Shown: positions 44,064 through 53,854, counted from the first letter of the stretch. The stretch is 64,000 nucleotides of DNA from Opitutaceae bacterium (GCA_016794625.1 JAEUGY010000077.1:1-64000); one strand, 5' to 3'. Program-made: numbers and translations. Notes: generated by a model not told the origin, from the letters alone.

Positions 44064-45611
44064 ATGAAGGCCGCGACCTCCTCGATCCGCTGGCGGCTGA
44101 CCGTTTGGTTCGGTCTCCTTCTCGCCGCCGTGCTGGCAGGATTCGGCCTGACCGCCTACCAGTTGAACTTCCGGACCGAACTCGCACACATTGACGAAGC
44201 CCTTGCGGTGCGGGTGTCGGCTTTGCAGGGCGACCTGCGGTCTCCTCCCCCGTCGTTGGATCGCGGGCCGGCGCCGCGGGGCGAACCATCCGACGGAGGG
44301 CTGCGGCGCCAACGCCCGCGCCCGCCTGGTGGACCGGACGATGTGAACGGCCCCGGAGGTCCGCCCGGCGGTGCTGGGCCGGGAGCCGCCCCTCCTCCAC
44401 GTCGGGGTGGCGGCAGCGGCGTGGTGTCGGTGGAACTGTCCGCCCGGACCGCGGCCCTTTTCGAGGCGGCGGATCCCCTGGGTTACTACCATGCGCTGTG
44501 GGGATGGAGAGGCTCTCCGCTTTTGTCCTCGACGAACGCCCCAAAGGGCATGGAGTATCCTAATGACGGATCACTGACGGCAGGACGGGTGCACTTTCGG
44601 ACCCGTGCCGGGTTTCGCGAGGCGATCTACCTGACCGAACGGGCCGACTGCGTTCTCGCAGGTGTGTCGCTCGAACGGACCAATCAGGCGGCTCGCCGTT
44701 TCGGCTGGTGGCTGGCCGCGGCCGGCGGGCTAGTCCTGGCGGCGGGTCTGGGCGTCGCGTGGGCGCTGACCACTCGTGCTCTGAGGCCGATTCAAGCCAT
44801 CGGCATGGCCGCCTCTCGCATCGCCGCCGGAAATCTGGCGGAACGAATCCCGGAGCAGCCGGCGTCGAGTGAACTTTCTGAACTGGTCGCGGTGCTGAAT
44901 GCTACGTTCGCCCGGCTCGACGCAGCCTTTCAGGAACAGCGCAACTTCACCGCGGACGCGTCCCATGAACTCCGCACGCCGCTGGCTGCAATCATCACCA
45001 CGCTGCAGACAGCGCTTGCCCGTGAACGCACGGTGGAGGACTACTGCGATTCGATGCAGGCATGCCTGCGAGCGGCCCAGCAGATGCGCCGCCTGACCGA
45101 ATCTCTCCTCACGCTGGCTCGGTTCGATGCGGGCCAGGGGGAACTGGCCCGCGATCCGGTCGATCTAGGCCTGATCGTAAAGGACGCTGCGGCTTTGGTG
45201 GAACCACTCGCGGCCGCCCGCGGCGTGGAGCTTTTCCTTGAACCGGGTTTCGCACCCGTGCGTGGGGACGCCGGTCGGCTCTCCCAGGTGGTGAACAACC
45301 TGCTCGTCAATGCTGTTCATCACGGGCGCGATCGGGGACGGATTTGGGTGACCACCGGCGTGGAGGGCGGGATGGCGGTGGTGCGGGTTGTCGATGACGG
45401 ACCGGGCATTGACCCGGTCGATTTGCCGCAGGTTTTCAAGCGGTTCTACCGGGCGGATAAGGCTCGTTCGCGCGAAAGCGGACGCAGCGGGCTCGGACTC
45501 GCCATCTCCAGCGCAGTAGTCTCCGCCCACGGTGGCTCGATGGAGGCCCGCAGCGCCCCGGGTGAAGGGGCCACGTTTATCGTCCGGATTCCGGCCGCCG
45601 CAGCTTGTTGA
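44064..45611 (+). CDS. Sensor histidine kinase
   Basis: Membrane kinase of 515 residues from the ATG at 44064. TM1 is ~12-32, a periplasmic sensor lies at ~35-213, TM2 at 214-235 and HAMP at ~236-290. HisKA has phospho-acceptor His301 in DASHELRTPL, then come the N-box NNLLVNAVHH (411-420), DDGPGID (444-450) and SGLGLA (475-480). The sensor domain carries an unusual Pro/Gly/Arg-rich low-complexity stretch (residues 59-119). It partners the OmpR-type regulator just upstream; the stimulus is unknown, though CusS/QseC-like architecture allows metal or envelope sensing. Confidence 0.94.
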   Translation: MKAATSSIRWRLTVWFGLLLAAVLAGFGLTAYQLNFRTELAHIDEALAVRVSALQGDLRSPPPSLDRGPAPRGEPSDGGLRRQRPRPPGGPDDVNGPGGPPGGAGPGAAPPPRRGGGSGVVSVELSARTAALFEAADPLGYYHALWGWRGSPLLSSTNAPKGMEYPNDGSLTAGRVHFRTRAGFREAIYLTERADCVLAGVSLERTNQAARRFGWWLAAAGGLVLAAGLGVAWALTTRALRPIQAIGMAASRIAAGNLAERIPEQPASSELSELVAVLNATFARLDAAFQEQRNFTADASHELRTPLAAIITTLQTALARERTVEDYCDSMQACLRAAQQMRRLTESLLTLARFDAGQGELARDPVDLGLIVKDAAALVEPLAAARGVELFLEPGFAPVRGDAGRLSQVVNNLLVNAVHHGRDRGRIWVTTGVEGGMAVVRVVDDGPGIDPVDLPQVFKRFYRADKARSRESGRSGLGLAISSAVVSAHGGSMEARSAPGEGATFIVRIPAAAAC

Positions 45612-45953
45612 TCGACCGCGCGTTTCGGGGTGGATCACGGATCCATGTCGGAGACCGCGGCTCCGGTGATGCCCACTAGCACTTCCTTCCTTCGGTTCGC
45701 TCAGTGCGGCGTTTCCGGTTGAAGCGGGCACGTGGCTAGAAATCTATTGACTCAACGTGGACTCGTATGTGCCTGTATACATGAATCGCCTGCGCGCTGA
45801 GCGCGAAGGATCGGGAGCAGGAAAATCAATGTGCCCACCGCCTAGCCCGTTTCGGAGTTCCTCTCTGTCCCCACCGCGGCGCCCCACCGCCAAACCGGGC
45901 TTGCTCACCGCGAGCTAGGCCGGCGGCGACCATCAACCCCGTTGAACCGACCC
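45612..45953 (+). other. Intergenic region before the 2-hydroxyacid dehydrogenase
   Basis: No coding homology is seen. It holds TTGACT (45747-45752) and, 21 bases on, the perfect palindrome TGTATACA (45774-45781), similar in form to operators of GntR/FCD-type regulators. This is a plausible promoter-operator for the dehydrogenase-MFS pair, but no well-placed -10 is visible. Confidence 0.35.
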
Positions 45954-46976
45954 ATGAGCGCACCTCGACCGCCCACCAAGATATTGCTGCACCGGGACGT
46001 CTCGTATCATCCGACCGACGCGGAATTCGCTGCCTTGCGCGCGGCCTGTCCGGGCATCGAGATCGTGGAGGCATTCGGACGCGACGCGGAACCGGATCTG
46101 AGCGATGTCACCATCCTCGTGACCGATCTGCGCGTTCCGCAAGACCTCCGGGCCTGTCCGCAACTGAAGTGGATTCAGTTGATCTCGGCCGGGGCGAACC
46201 AGGTGACAAAGACGGCGATCGCCGAGAGTGATATCCTCGTGACTTCCGCCAGCGGGCTGCACGGGGTGCCGATCGCGCAGTTCGTCACCGGGACCCTCCT
46301 CATGCTGGTCCACTGCCTGCCCCAACTCGGCGAGATCCAAAAAACGCGCCACTGGCCGGCCTCCCGTTGGGACTTGCGCGGCTCGCTCCTGCGCGGCCAA
46401 ACAGCCGGTGTGCTCGGCTACGGTAGCATCGGTCGTGAGTGCGCGCGGCAATTGCACGCGCTGGGAATGCGGATCCTCGCGCTCGATCCCGGCCCCCGGC
46501 GAGATGAGGGCTACAATTTCTGGCCGGGGACAGGGGATGCCGCTGGAGAGTTGCCTGCGCGCTGGTTCCAACCCGCCGAGTTGACGGACATGCTGGCCGA
46601 GTGCGACGTGCTGGTCGTGGCCGCGCCCTACACGCCGCGCACCGCCGGCATGATCGGTCGGGCCGAACTCAACCGGATGAAGCGGGGAGGGCGCGTGATC
46701 ATTATCTCGCGCGGTGGCATCGTGCAGGAACGCGCGCTGGCTGATGCCCTCGCGGCCGGGCATCTCGCGGGCGCCGCCGTGGATTGTTTCGAGCAGGAAC
46801 CTCCGTCACCAGAGCACTTTTTTTATGAGACTCCGAATTTGATCATGACACCGCACATGGCGGGCGCCTTCGAGGGCTTCTGGCCGGCGATGATGAGCTT
46901 GTTCACCGAGAATCTGCGCCGCTTTCACGAGGGGCGGCCGCTGTTCAATCAGACCAACAAGCGGCTGGGCTACTGA
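45954..46976 (+). CDS. D-2-hydroxyacid dehydrogenase
   Basis: NAD(P)-dependent oxidoreductase of 340 residues from the ATG at 45954; a TTG at 45942 is an alternative start. The nucleotide motif GYGSIG is at 155-160. Catalytic residues are Arg253 (ISRGG), Glu282 (DCFEQEP) and His301 (TPHMAG). An insertion at ~183-205 (GYNFWPGTGDAAGELP) lengthens the coenzyme domain. It lies 8 bases before an MFS transporter gene, so uptake and oxidation/reduction of a 2-hydroxy or 2-keto sugar acid is likely. Confidence 0.92.
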   Translation: MSAPRPPTKILLHRDVSYHPTDAEFAALRAACPGIEIVEAFGRDAEPDLSDVTILVTDLRVPQDLRACPQLKWIQLISAGANQVTKTAIAESDILVTSASGLHGVPIAQFVTGTLLMLVHCLPQLGEIQKTRHWPASRWDLRGSLLRGQTAGVLGYGSIGRECARQLHALGMRILALDPGPRRDEGYNFWPGTGDAAGELPARWFQPAELTDMLAECDVLVVAAPYTPRTAGMIGRAELNRMKRGGRVIIISRGGIVQERALADALAAGHLAGAAVDCFEQEPPSPEHFFYETPNLIMTPHMAGAFEGFWPAMMSLFTENLRRFHEGRPLFNQTNKRLGY

Positions 46977-46984
46977 CCCTGATC

Positions 46985-48253
46985 GTGAATACTGCCCAAA
47001 CCCCCGGGAAGCAGGAATCGACAAGCCTGCCGCTGGCAGCGGTAGGCTGGGCCGCTGTGGCGGTGCTCTGGCTGGCGGGAGGCTCCAACTACCTCACGCG
47101 CACCATGCTGACCACGATGCGCGGTTCGATCCTCGAGGAGATCCCGATGAGTGATGCGCAGTTTGGACTCCTGACGTCCGGGTTTCTCTGGGTGTACGCC
47201 TTGGCCAGCCCTTTTGGCGGATTTTTCGCCGACCGCTTCAGCCGCCGGCTTGTGATCATTGTCAGTCTCTTCGCCTGGTCGGCCATCACCTGGCTCACCG
47301 CCTATGTGCAGACCTTCGAGCAGTTCCTTGCCCTGCGGATTCTGCTTGGCCTGAGCCAGGCCTGCTACATTCCCGCGGCGGTCGCGCTGATTGTGGATTA
47401 TCACCGCGGTCCGACCCGTTCCCTTGCCACGGGCCTGCATGCGACCGGACTGATCGGCGGTTCGGCGCTCGGGGGGCTGGGCGGTTGGCTGGCGGCGGAA
47501 TATGGTTGGAGCCACGCCTACCTTGTCGTCGGCCTGCCTAATCTGGCGTTGGGCGTGTTGCTCTGTTTCACGTTGCGCGATCCTCCGCGGGAGGGACCGG
47601 GCGGAGCGGCGGAACCCGTCCAGCTGGGCGGCGCGTTGCGCAGTCTCGGACGTCCTGGCGCATTCTATGCCATGATGGCCTGCGTGGGCATGCAGGGGGC
47701 CGTCAGTTGGACGATCATCGGCTGGATGCCGACGCAGATGCAGGAGCAGTTCAAGCTGGGCCAGGGCGCGGCGGGATTCTCCGCCCTGGGGTTTCTCTAC
47801 GGCGCGCAGCTCTGCGGTCTTCTGGCCGGCGGATACTGGACGGACCGGCGGAGTGCGATCAATCCGCGCGCCCGGATCTACCTGCCGGCTCTCGCCATCG
47901 TCTGCGCGGCACCGGCCTTCTGGCTGACCGGTTGGTTCCCGGCGATCGGCTTCACCCTCGCAAGCCTGAGCCTATGGGGACTGGCGATGGGTTTCCTCGG
48001 GGCAAACATGATGCCGATCACCTGTCTGGTCGTCGATCCGCGCTATCGAGCCACCGCCATGGGTGTGCTCAACTTGTTTGCCGCCGTCAGCGGAGGGCTC
48101 GCCGTGTACAGCATCGGGGCCCTGCGCGATGCACAATTGGGTTCCCACCTCATCCTGACCATCGCGGGGTTTGGTGCCCTCCTGTGCGCCCTGCTGCTTT
48201 GGCAGGTCAACCGCTCGGTCCGGAAACACGGGGTTGGGCCCGCCGGGGCCTGA
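46985..48253 (+). CDS. MFS transporter
   Basis: Twelve-helix secondary transporter of 422 residues starting at GTG 46985. The loop 2-3 signature is GGFFADRFSRR (78-88), and a second related loop (GGYWTDRRS) follows TM8, as in the anion:cation symporter type. Together with the adjacent 2-hydroxyacid dehydrogenase, this suggests import of an organic or sugar acid; the substrate is not provable from sequence. No terminator is seen after it. Confidence 0.9.
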   Translation: MNTAQTPGKQESTSLPLAAVGWAAVAVLWLAGGSNYLTRTMLTTMRGSILEEIPMSDAQFGLLTSGFLWVYALASPFGGFFADRFSRRLVIIVSLFAWSAITWLTAYVQTFEQFLALRILLGLSQACYIPAAVALIVDYHRGPTRSLATGLHATGLIGGSALGGLGGWLAAEYGWSHAYLVVGLPNLALGVLLCFTLRDPPREGPGGAAEPVQLGGALRSLGRPGAFYAMMACVGMQGAVSWTIIGWMPTQMQEQFKLGQGAAGFSALGFLYGAQLCGLLAGGYWTDRRSAINPRARIYLPALAIVCAAPAFWLTGWFPAIGFTLASLSLWGLAMGFLGANMMPITCLVVDPRYRATAMGVLNLFAAVSGGLAVYSIGALRDAQLGSHLILTIAGFGALLCALLLWQVNRSVRKHGVGPAGA

Positions 48254-48743
48254 TCTCCCACGCGCCGGCCAACGAGGCGAACTCACGCGAAGTGTTGACC
48301 ATCGTCCAGCCCAAGGCACGCCGTGCGGTCGACCTCCAGGCGCTTCGTCATGGGTCCACCAGAGGGCGGCTTTGGGGTATACAGGGCTTGCTCCGTGTCT
48401 CTTTACCCGACGCTTCCCGGGGTCGCATCACCGTTCTCTCTAGTCGAACCCGTTCCGGTGGGCCCTCCTTTCCACGTGCCGCTGGACACGCGGGCGGCAG
48501 CGATCGAGGACGGCGTTGCGGCGGAGCTGACGACCCCGGTTTGGATGGGGCGAGGGCTGATGGCGATTACCTGCACCATCGCTCGGACGACGGACGGTAA
48601 ACGGACCTGCCATCTCTTGAATCGCTCTGGGTCTTCCTCCGTTCTGACGCGCTATGATGAGATCTTATAGTCGCCCATCTCATAGTTATACTACTGGACT
48701 ATCGTGCATACAATAGGTTGAGACTGTTTCCGCCCCCCACACC
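48254..48743 (+). other. 490-base region between MFS and TonB receptor genes
   Basis: Contains an open frame (48323-48670, 115 codons) with no homology I recognise and a composition consistent with chance in GC-rich DNA, plus a visibly more AT-rich stretch (48650-48720) just before the receptor gene. The latter holds the putative receptor promoter. No RNA gene or repeat is seen. Confidence 0.45.
48667..48714 (+). promoter_or_regulatory. Putative promoter/operator of the TonB receptor gene
   Basis: TTATAC (48686-48691), a 17-base spacer and TACAAT (48709-48714) form the best sigma-70-like pair in this AT-richer stretch. An inverted pair ATAGTC (48667-48672) / GACTAT (48697-48702) flanks the -35 and could bind a regulator. 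It does not match a Fur box convincingly. Confidence 0.3.
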
Positions 48744-50945
48744 ATGAGCATTGTAAATCTGACCTCCGACTGCCGCCGCAGCAGGATCCTGCCTGCCTGC
48801 GTGCTCGCGCCCATGATGGCGCTTTGCGTCCAAGCCCAAACCGTTCCTCCCCCGAGTAAAAGCACACCCACGGAGGAGAAAGTCGATGTGCTTGAAATGT
48901 CAGTGTATCGGGTGACCTCCAGCCAGGATTCGGGGTATCTGGCGAAGAGCGCGACGCCCTTCAAGACGCGCCAGGAGATGGCCGACATGCCGCAGTCCAT
49001 CACCGTGGTCACTCGCGATCTGATCGAGGATATTGGCGAGTATGATTTGGCCAAAGTGCTGACCTACGTGGGCGGCGTGCCCAAGTTCGGTGGCGAACTG
49101 TTCCAGTTGCGCGGTAGCAATGCGTTTTCGACCTACCCGGTGGTCGACGGTTTGATTTCGCGCACGGTATACATGGACAATATCTTCATCGACTCGATCG
49201 AGATCATCCGTGGACCGGCCGCGTTGCTCTATCCCAACTCACAGCTTACGGGCGTCATCAACAAAACCACCCGGCGCCCGCAGGCGATCGCCAAGTCGTC
49301 CGTGACCGCCAAGATCACCGATTACGGTCTCTACCGGCTGACGGCCGATTCGACCGGCCCGGTTGGCAAGCTCGGTGCCGGCCAGCTCAACTACCGCGTG
49401 CTTGGCGGGGTCAGTGGTGGTGATGCCTATTTTACTAACACGAAGGAAGACCGGACGATGTTCCATCCCTCGTTCCAATGGGACTACGAAAAGACCAGCG
49501 TGATGCTGGCCTACGATTACCAGGAGATCACCCGGCCCTCGAACCCCACCGCCGTGCTTCAGCCCAACGGCAAGATTTTCACGGGTGTGGGACGCGAGAA
49601 CAGTCTCTTCCTCCCGCCCGGCGCCTCCGAAACGCATACCCATAACGGCTTCCGTGGCATTGTGGTGCATCAACTGTCGAATTCCTGGGAAACCCGAATG
49701 GGTCTCGATTGGAACGAAATGCACCGCGTCGGCAGCGTCGTGCTGCCCACCGGCGGCGTGAACTGGACGAACCGTACGATCAGCTTCTTTAATCGTCGCA
49801 ACGACCTGCTGTTGGAAAATGCCTCGTTCTCCTGGGACACCAACGGCCGTTACGAAATCGCGGGCATGCAGCATCAGAGCACGCTCGGGATGAACATCAC
49901 GGTGCAGAAAGCCACCAACAAGCTTTGGGCGAACGATGATTTTGGTGGTCCCGGGGTGCGCTTCAATGTGCGCCCGATCGACAATCCCAATGTCAATACC
50001 CTGCCGGTTCGCCCCCCGGGGTCCTTCGTGGCACCGGCCAATCCGGGCAATCGCGTCCGCAGCGAGTTTTCCAACTTCTACTTCCAGCAGAATGTCGAGG
50101 TCCTCAAGGACCGGCTCTTGCTCGTGGGCGGGTACGCCAAGTTCAAGGATGAGACGAACAACGCCGCGAACATCACCGTCAATACGCTGACGTTGGCCCG
50201 GGTGAACTCCAACCTGCACCGCTTCGGTGTGGTTGCCCAGTTCCTGGATAAGAAGCTCGTGGTTTACGCAATGACGGCCAACAACCAGTTGCCTCCCAGC
50301 CCCACGGCCATCCTGGAGGACGGCACCTCGGTCCCGGGAGCTTCGGGAGACGGTAAGGAAGTCGGGGTCAAGTTCAGCCTCCTCGAAGGCAAACTCAACG
50401 CAACCGTGTCCTACTTCGATCTCGAAACCACGGGTCTGGCCGTCTTCGGCGGCGTCCGTCCCGATGGTCGTACGTTCAACATTCTGATCGGCAAGACCCG
50501 CGCCAAGGGTATTGACGGTGAAGTTACCCTCGGTCTGGGCAAGAACCTTGAGCTGATCACCAACTTCTATTCCGGCACGGTGAAGGATCAAAACGGTGGT
50601 CCGGTGGATGATTCCTACAAGTCCACGATCGGCGTGGTCGGTAAGTACTCCTTCCACGAAGGCGGCGCCAAGGGACTTTCGCTCGGCGCCGGCGGCTACA
50701 ACACCACCGGCCGCGTGACGGCTACGGGTGCGCTCACCTACGTCGGCAAACCCGCCTTCATCACGAATGATTCGGATGCCATCTTCAAGGTCTTCGCCAA
50801 CTACGCTCTGAAGCGGAACTGGCTGTTCAAGTTGGAATTGGATAACGTCTTCGATGGGCTCAGCCCGCTGGCCATCAACTCGGCCACATTGCTTGAGACC
50901 AACATTGGGCGCAGCTTCTCGTTACAAGCCACCTACAACTTCTGA
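48744..50945 (+). CDS. TonB-dependent outer-membrane receptor (siderophore-type)
   Basis: Outer-membrane beta-barrel of 733 residues that imports a ligand using TonB energy. It has a signal peptide (1-31, ending VQA). A plug domain follows (~50-180: TRQEMADMPQSITVVTRDLI, then LRGSNAFSTYPVVDG and IEIIRGPAALLYPNSQLTGVINKTT). A 22-strand-type barrel follows and the last residue is phenylalanine (TYNF), as required for Bam recognition. The plug start resembles the FhuA/FpvA ferric-siderophore class. It is followed by a strong terminator and an AraC-type regulator. Confidence 0.92.
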   Translation: MSIVNLTSDCRRSRILPACVLAPMMALCVQAQTVPPPSKSTPTEEKVDVLEMSVYRVTSSQDSGYLAKSATPFKTRQEMADMPQSITVVTRDLIEDIGEYDLAKVLTYVGGVPKFGGELFQLRGSNAFSTYPVVDGLISRTVYMDNIFIDSIEIIRGPAALLYPNSQLTGVINKTTRRPQAIAKSSVTAKITDYGLYRLTADSTGPVGKLGAGQLNYRVLGGVSGGDAYFTNTKEDRTMFHPSFQWDYEKTSVMLAYDYQEITRPSNPTAVLQPNGKIFTGVGRENSLFLPPGASETHTHNGFRGIVVHQLSNSWETRMGLDWNEMHRVGSVVLPTGGVNWTNRTISFFNRRNDLLLENASFSWDTNGRYEIAGMQHQSTLGMNITVQKATNKLWANDDFGGPGVRFNVRPIDNPNVNTLPVRPPGSFVAPANPGNRVRSEFSNFYFQQNVEVLKDRLLLVGGYAKFKDETNNAANITVNTLTLARVNSNLHRFGVVAQFLDKKLVVYAMTANNQLPPSPTAILEDGTSVPGASGDGKEVGVKFSLLEGKLNATVSYFDLETTGLAVFGGVRPDGRTFNILIGKTRAKGIDGEVTLGLGKNLELITNFYSGTVKDQNGGPVDDSYKSTIGVVGKYSFHEGGAKGLSLGAGGYNTTGRVTATGALTYVGKPAFITNDSDAIFKVFANYALKRNWLFKLELDNVFDGLSPLAINSATLLETNIGRSFSLQATYNF

Positions 50946-50968
50946 TTTCGGGTAGCTTGTCCCGTCTT

Positions 50969-51021
50969 CCGCCGGTTTTCGCCCTGAATCCTCGATTCGG
51001 GGCAAAACCGGCGGCGCGTTT
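50969..51021 (+). terminator. Rho-independent terminator after the TonB receptor
   Basis: A long, almost perfect hairpin: the left arm starts at 50969 (CCGCCGGTTTTCGCCC...) and pairs with the right arm ending at 51014 (...GGGGCAAAACCGGCGG), with a 3-base loop around 50991-50993. It is followed by CGCG and a T-run (51019-51023). Confidence 0.85.
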
Positions 51022-51170
51022 TTCTGCGGGGCAAAGGTCATTTTGCGGTGGTACGGAACCCGCCGCCTGGACAGGGAAGCAACGGGTCCATACCTAATCT
51101 AGCCAGGTCCAAAGCTGAGCCAGTTCTTTTGCGTCTTGTCTGGGCTGCCAGCTTGTTTGGGTCTTGTGCC

Positions 51171-52091
51171 ATGACCATCCGCCCTCTGCCATTGCCGGAG
51201 TTCCACTTGTTGCTTCGCCGCCGGGAGGCGCCGGGAGCCCACAAACCTGCGGCGGGTTCACCGGGAGCGAGGATGGAAGGCTTCTATCTGGAGCGTACGG
51301 AAGACGCCGTGCGTGCGTTCGGCCCGGGCATTCCTCCGACGCGCTTTCAATTTCACTTCATCGGTCTGGTCGCTCGCAGTCGCGCCACCTGCACCACGGG
51401 GCTTGCCTCATTTCCCGTCGGGCCGCGGGTCGCCTTTTTTGTGCCACCCGCGCAAATCCATTCCAGCCGAAACTGGACGACCGCGGATCGCGGCTACGCA
51501 CTCAGTTTCAGCGATGCCTTCTACACGGAAACGCTCGCCGACAAATCCGCGCTTCGTCGCTCGCCGCTCTTTGCGTGGGAGCGGCCACCATTTCTCGTCC
51601 TCGACCGGATCGACTACGAAGCGCTCCGGGCCACGTTCGCGATCCTGGAACGCGCGTTCAGCTCTGCCGCCTGCTCGCCTGGCGTACTCCGACCGCTGCT
51701 GCACGCCATTGTCGCTCAACTCGAAGTCGCAGCCCTGCGGGCGCAACCGGGAACGTTGCGGCTGGACGGCAGCGCCCGGCTTTACGAGGCGTTTCGCTCG
51801 CGAATTGAACGGGACTTCCGCACCGAGAAGAGTCCTGCCGTCTATGCTGCCGCACTCGGTGTGAACGCCAATCATTTCTCCACCGCTGTGCGCGCCGCTT
51901 CCGGTCTGCCGCCGGGTGCGTGGATCCGCGCCCGGGTGATCCTAGAGGCGCAATGCCTGCTCGCCAGCACCACGCGGAGTGTGAAGGAAGTCGCCTCCGA
52001 GCTCGGGTATGACGACGAAGCGTATTTCAGCCGGCTATTCAAGAAGGCTGTCGGAGTGGCGCCGCGCGAGTATCAGCTGGGACGCGCATAG
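51171..52091 (+). CDS. AraC family transcriptional regulator
   Basis: A 306-residue regulator from the ATG at 51171 (MTIRPLPLPEFH); the open frame extends upstream to 51048 without homology. The N-terminal ~190 residues form the cupin-like effector domain. The C-terminal ~100 residues contain the two helix-turn-helix units (VYAAALGVNANHFSTAVRAA and KEVASELGYDDEAYFSRLFKK). It lies between the TonB receptor and an aldo/keto reductase, so either may be a target; the intervening terminator argues against cotranscription with the receptor. Confidence 0.9.
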   Translation: MTIRPLPLPEFHLLLRRREAPGAHKPAAGSPGARMEGFYLERTEDAVRAFGPGIPPTRFQFHFIGLVARSRATCTTGLASFPVGPRVAFFVPPAQIHSSRNWTTADRGYALSFSDAFYTETLADKSALRRSPLFAWERPPFLVLDRIDYEALRATFAILERAFSSAACSPGVLRPLLHAIVAQLEVAALRAQPGTLRLDGSARLYEAFRSRIERDFRTEKSPAVYAAALGVNANHFSTAVRAASGLPPGAWIRARVILEAQCLLASTTRSVKEVASELGYDDEAYFSRLFKKAVGVAPREYQLGRA

Positions 52092-52345
52092 GTGCACCCT
52101 GGCCACTCGGGAGTGGCCGCGTGGTGCGCTGCGGTAGCGACGAACCTGATGCGTTTCTTCGGCCTGCCACCGGTGGACGGGTCGTGACCGTCGGCCCTGC
52201 GCCGCGCTGAAAACCGCGACGCGGTGGAATGTTCTCTCCTGAGAAAAGTCCAAGTCGTGCTGAGAAGGCTCCATTCCCAGTCGGAGCGTCACCCGATATG
52301 CTCTTCCCGTCACTCGACACTCGCTTGCCCCTGGCACCTCCTCCC

Positions 52346-53461
52346 ATGAAATCCGCCTACTACACCCTCGGCCACACCGGTCTACGCGTTTCCCGCCTCG
52401 CGCTCGGCACCATGACTTTCGGGACGGATTGGGGCTGGGGCGCCGACCAGTCGACCGCCCGCGCGCTCTTCGACCGCTACCTTGCGACGGGCGGCAACTT
52501 CTTCGACACCGCTGACCTCTACACCAATGGCGCGAGCGAGCGCTGGCTTGGCCAGTTTGTGCGCGAGGCGGGCGTGCGCGACCGGGTGGTCATTGCGAGC
52601 AAGTTTTCCTTCAATGGCTCGCCAGGTAACCCCAACGCCGGCGGCAACGGTCGCAAGCACATGCTGCGCGCCGTTGAAGAGTCGCTGAAGCGTCTCGGCA
52701 CCGACTACCTCGACCTCTACCTGCTCCACACCTGGGACCGTCTCACGCCGCCCGAGGAGGTCATGCGCACCTTCGACGACTTGGTGCGTGCCGGCAAGGT
52801 CCGCCACGTTGGTCTCAGCGACGTGCCCGCCTGGTATGCCGCCCGCGCGCAGACGCTCGCGGAGTGGCGCGGCTACGAGAGAATCGCCGCCCTCCAGCTC
52901 GAGTATTCGCTGGTGGAGCGAGGCATTGAGGACGAGTTCATCCCGCTCGGTCTGGCCCACGGCATGGGCACGATGGTGTGGAGTCCGCTCGCCAGCGGAC
53001 TGCTTTCCGGCAAGTACAAGGCATCGCAAGGTGGGACGTCGGGTGACGGCCGTCTGGCCCTTCTAGCCAACTCCGGCAATCCCGGCTTCGCCAAGTTCAC
53101 GGAGCGCAACTTCGCCATCGTCGCCGAACTCGAGAATGTCGCCCTCGAGGTCGGCCGCAGCCTGGCGCAGGTCGCCGTCAACTGGGTCGCCAACCGTCCC
53201 GGCGTCGCTTCCGTGATCGTGGGTGCGACCAAGCTCGCCCAATTGGAGGACAATCTGGGCGCACTGGATTTCGAGCTGCCCGCTCCGCTTCGGGCGCGCC
53301 TCGATGCGGTCAGCGCGCTGCCGCCGCGTTTTCCCTACACCTTCTTCAGTGACGGCATGCAGGCCATGCTGACGGGCGGCGCGACGGTTGGCGACAAACC
53401 TGCCGGCTACCATCCGCCGGTGCTGATGGATGCGAAGCCTGCAGGTGTCACGAAGGACTAG
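52346..53461 (+). CDS. Aldo/keto reductase
   Basis: NADPH-dependent TIM-barrel oxidoreductase of 371 residues from the ATG at 52346; the frame extends to 52229 without homology. The catalytic tetrad is Asp55 and Tyr59 (DTADLYT), Lys86 (ASKFSF) and His128 (LLHTWD). The C-terminal cofactor segment (VIVGATKLAQLEDNLGA) is present. It most resembles the AKR11/12-like voltage-gated-channel-beta/YajO group. It lies 254 bases after an araC-type gene, on the same strand, and may be controlled by it. Confidence 0.92.
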   Translation: MKSAYYTLGHTGLRVSRLALGTMTFGTDWGWGADQSTARALFDRYLATGGNFFDTADLYTNGASERWLGQFVREAGVRDRVVIASKFSFNGSPGNPNAGGNGRKHMLRAVEESLKRLGTDYLDLYLLHTWDRLTPPEEVMRTFDDLVRAGKVRHVGLSDVPAWYAARAQTLAEWRGYERIAALQLEYSLVERGIEDEFIPLGLAHGMGTMVWSPLASGLLSGKYKASQGGTSGDGRLALLANSGNPGFAKFTERNFAIVAELENVALEVGRSLAQVAVNWVANRPGVASVIVGATKLAQLEDNLGALDFELPAPLRARLDAVSALPPRFPYTFFSDGMQAMLTGGATVGDKPAGYHPPVLMDAKPAGVTKD

Positions 53462-53854
53462 CCTCCCTCTCCGTGGCTCGCGCAGACCCTGAACGTTGCT
53501 TGATCGCTTGAGGGACTGGCTAATGCACTGAATTCTGACTTCGGGGACTGTCGGGATCTGTCACCCGCGCTTCGATCCGAAGCGTAGTGAGACGCTCTCG
53601 ACGAGCGTTGGGCGCGCTCAAGTACAGCCCAGGGTTGTTGCCCTTCAGCCTGCCGTGGACTGGCCTCCCGGCAACCAGAATTCGCTAGACACAGGTTTTG
53701 CTTTGACGGGTCGGATAGGTGATTGCACTACGGCGCTCGCCCTGTCGCGGCACCTTGGGAAGCGTGTAGTTCCCTTGGGGGCACCGATGCGGGCGGTAGC
53801 CCCCCACGTGGCGCCCTGGCCGACGGGACTGCAATCACTATCAGATCGAGTACA
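53462..53854 (+). other. 393-base region before the arr-type gene
   Basis: No gene, hairpin terminator or mobile-element end can be supported. A single GTTGGGC heptamer (53607-53613) resembles half of an integron attC core but has no partner. The composition is mixed and lower in GC than the surrounding coding DNA. Confidence 0.4.

Noticed and set aside
48323..48670. Possible 115-codon gene before the TonB receptor
   Set aside because: No homology recognised, no ribosome binding site; the weak resemblance to a hotdog thioesterase segment is too slight to call a gene or pseudogene.
53607..53613. GTTGGGC as an integron attC half-site near arr
   Set aside because: No matching RYYYAAC partner and no imperfect dyad follows the arr-type stop; no integrase is present.
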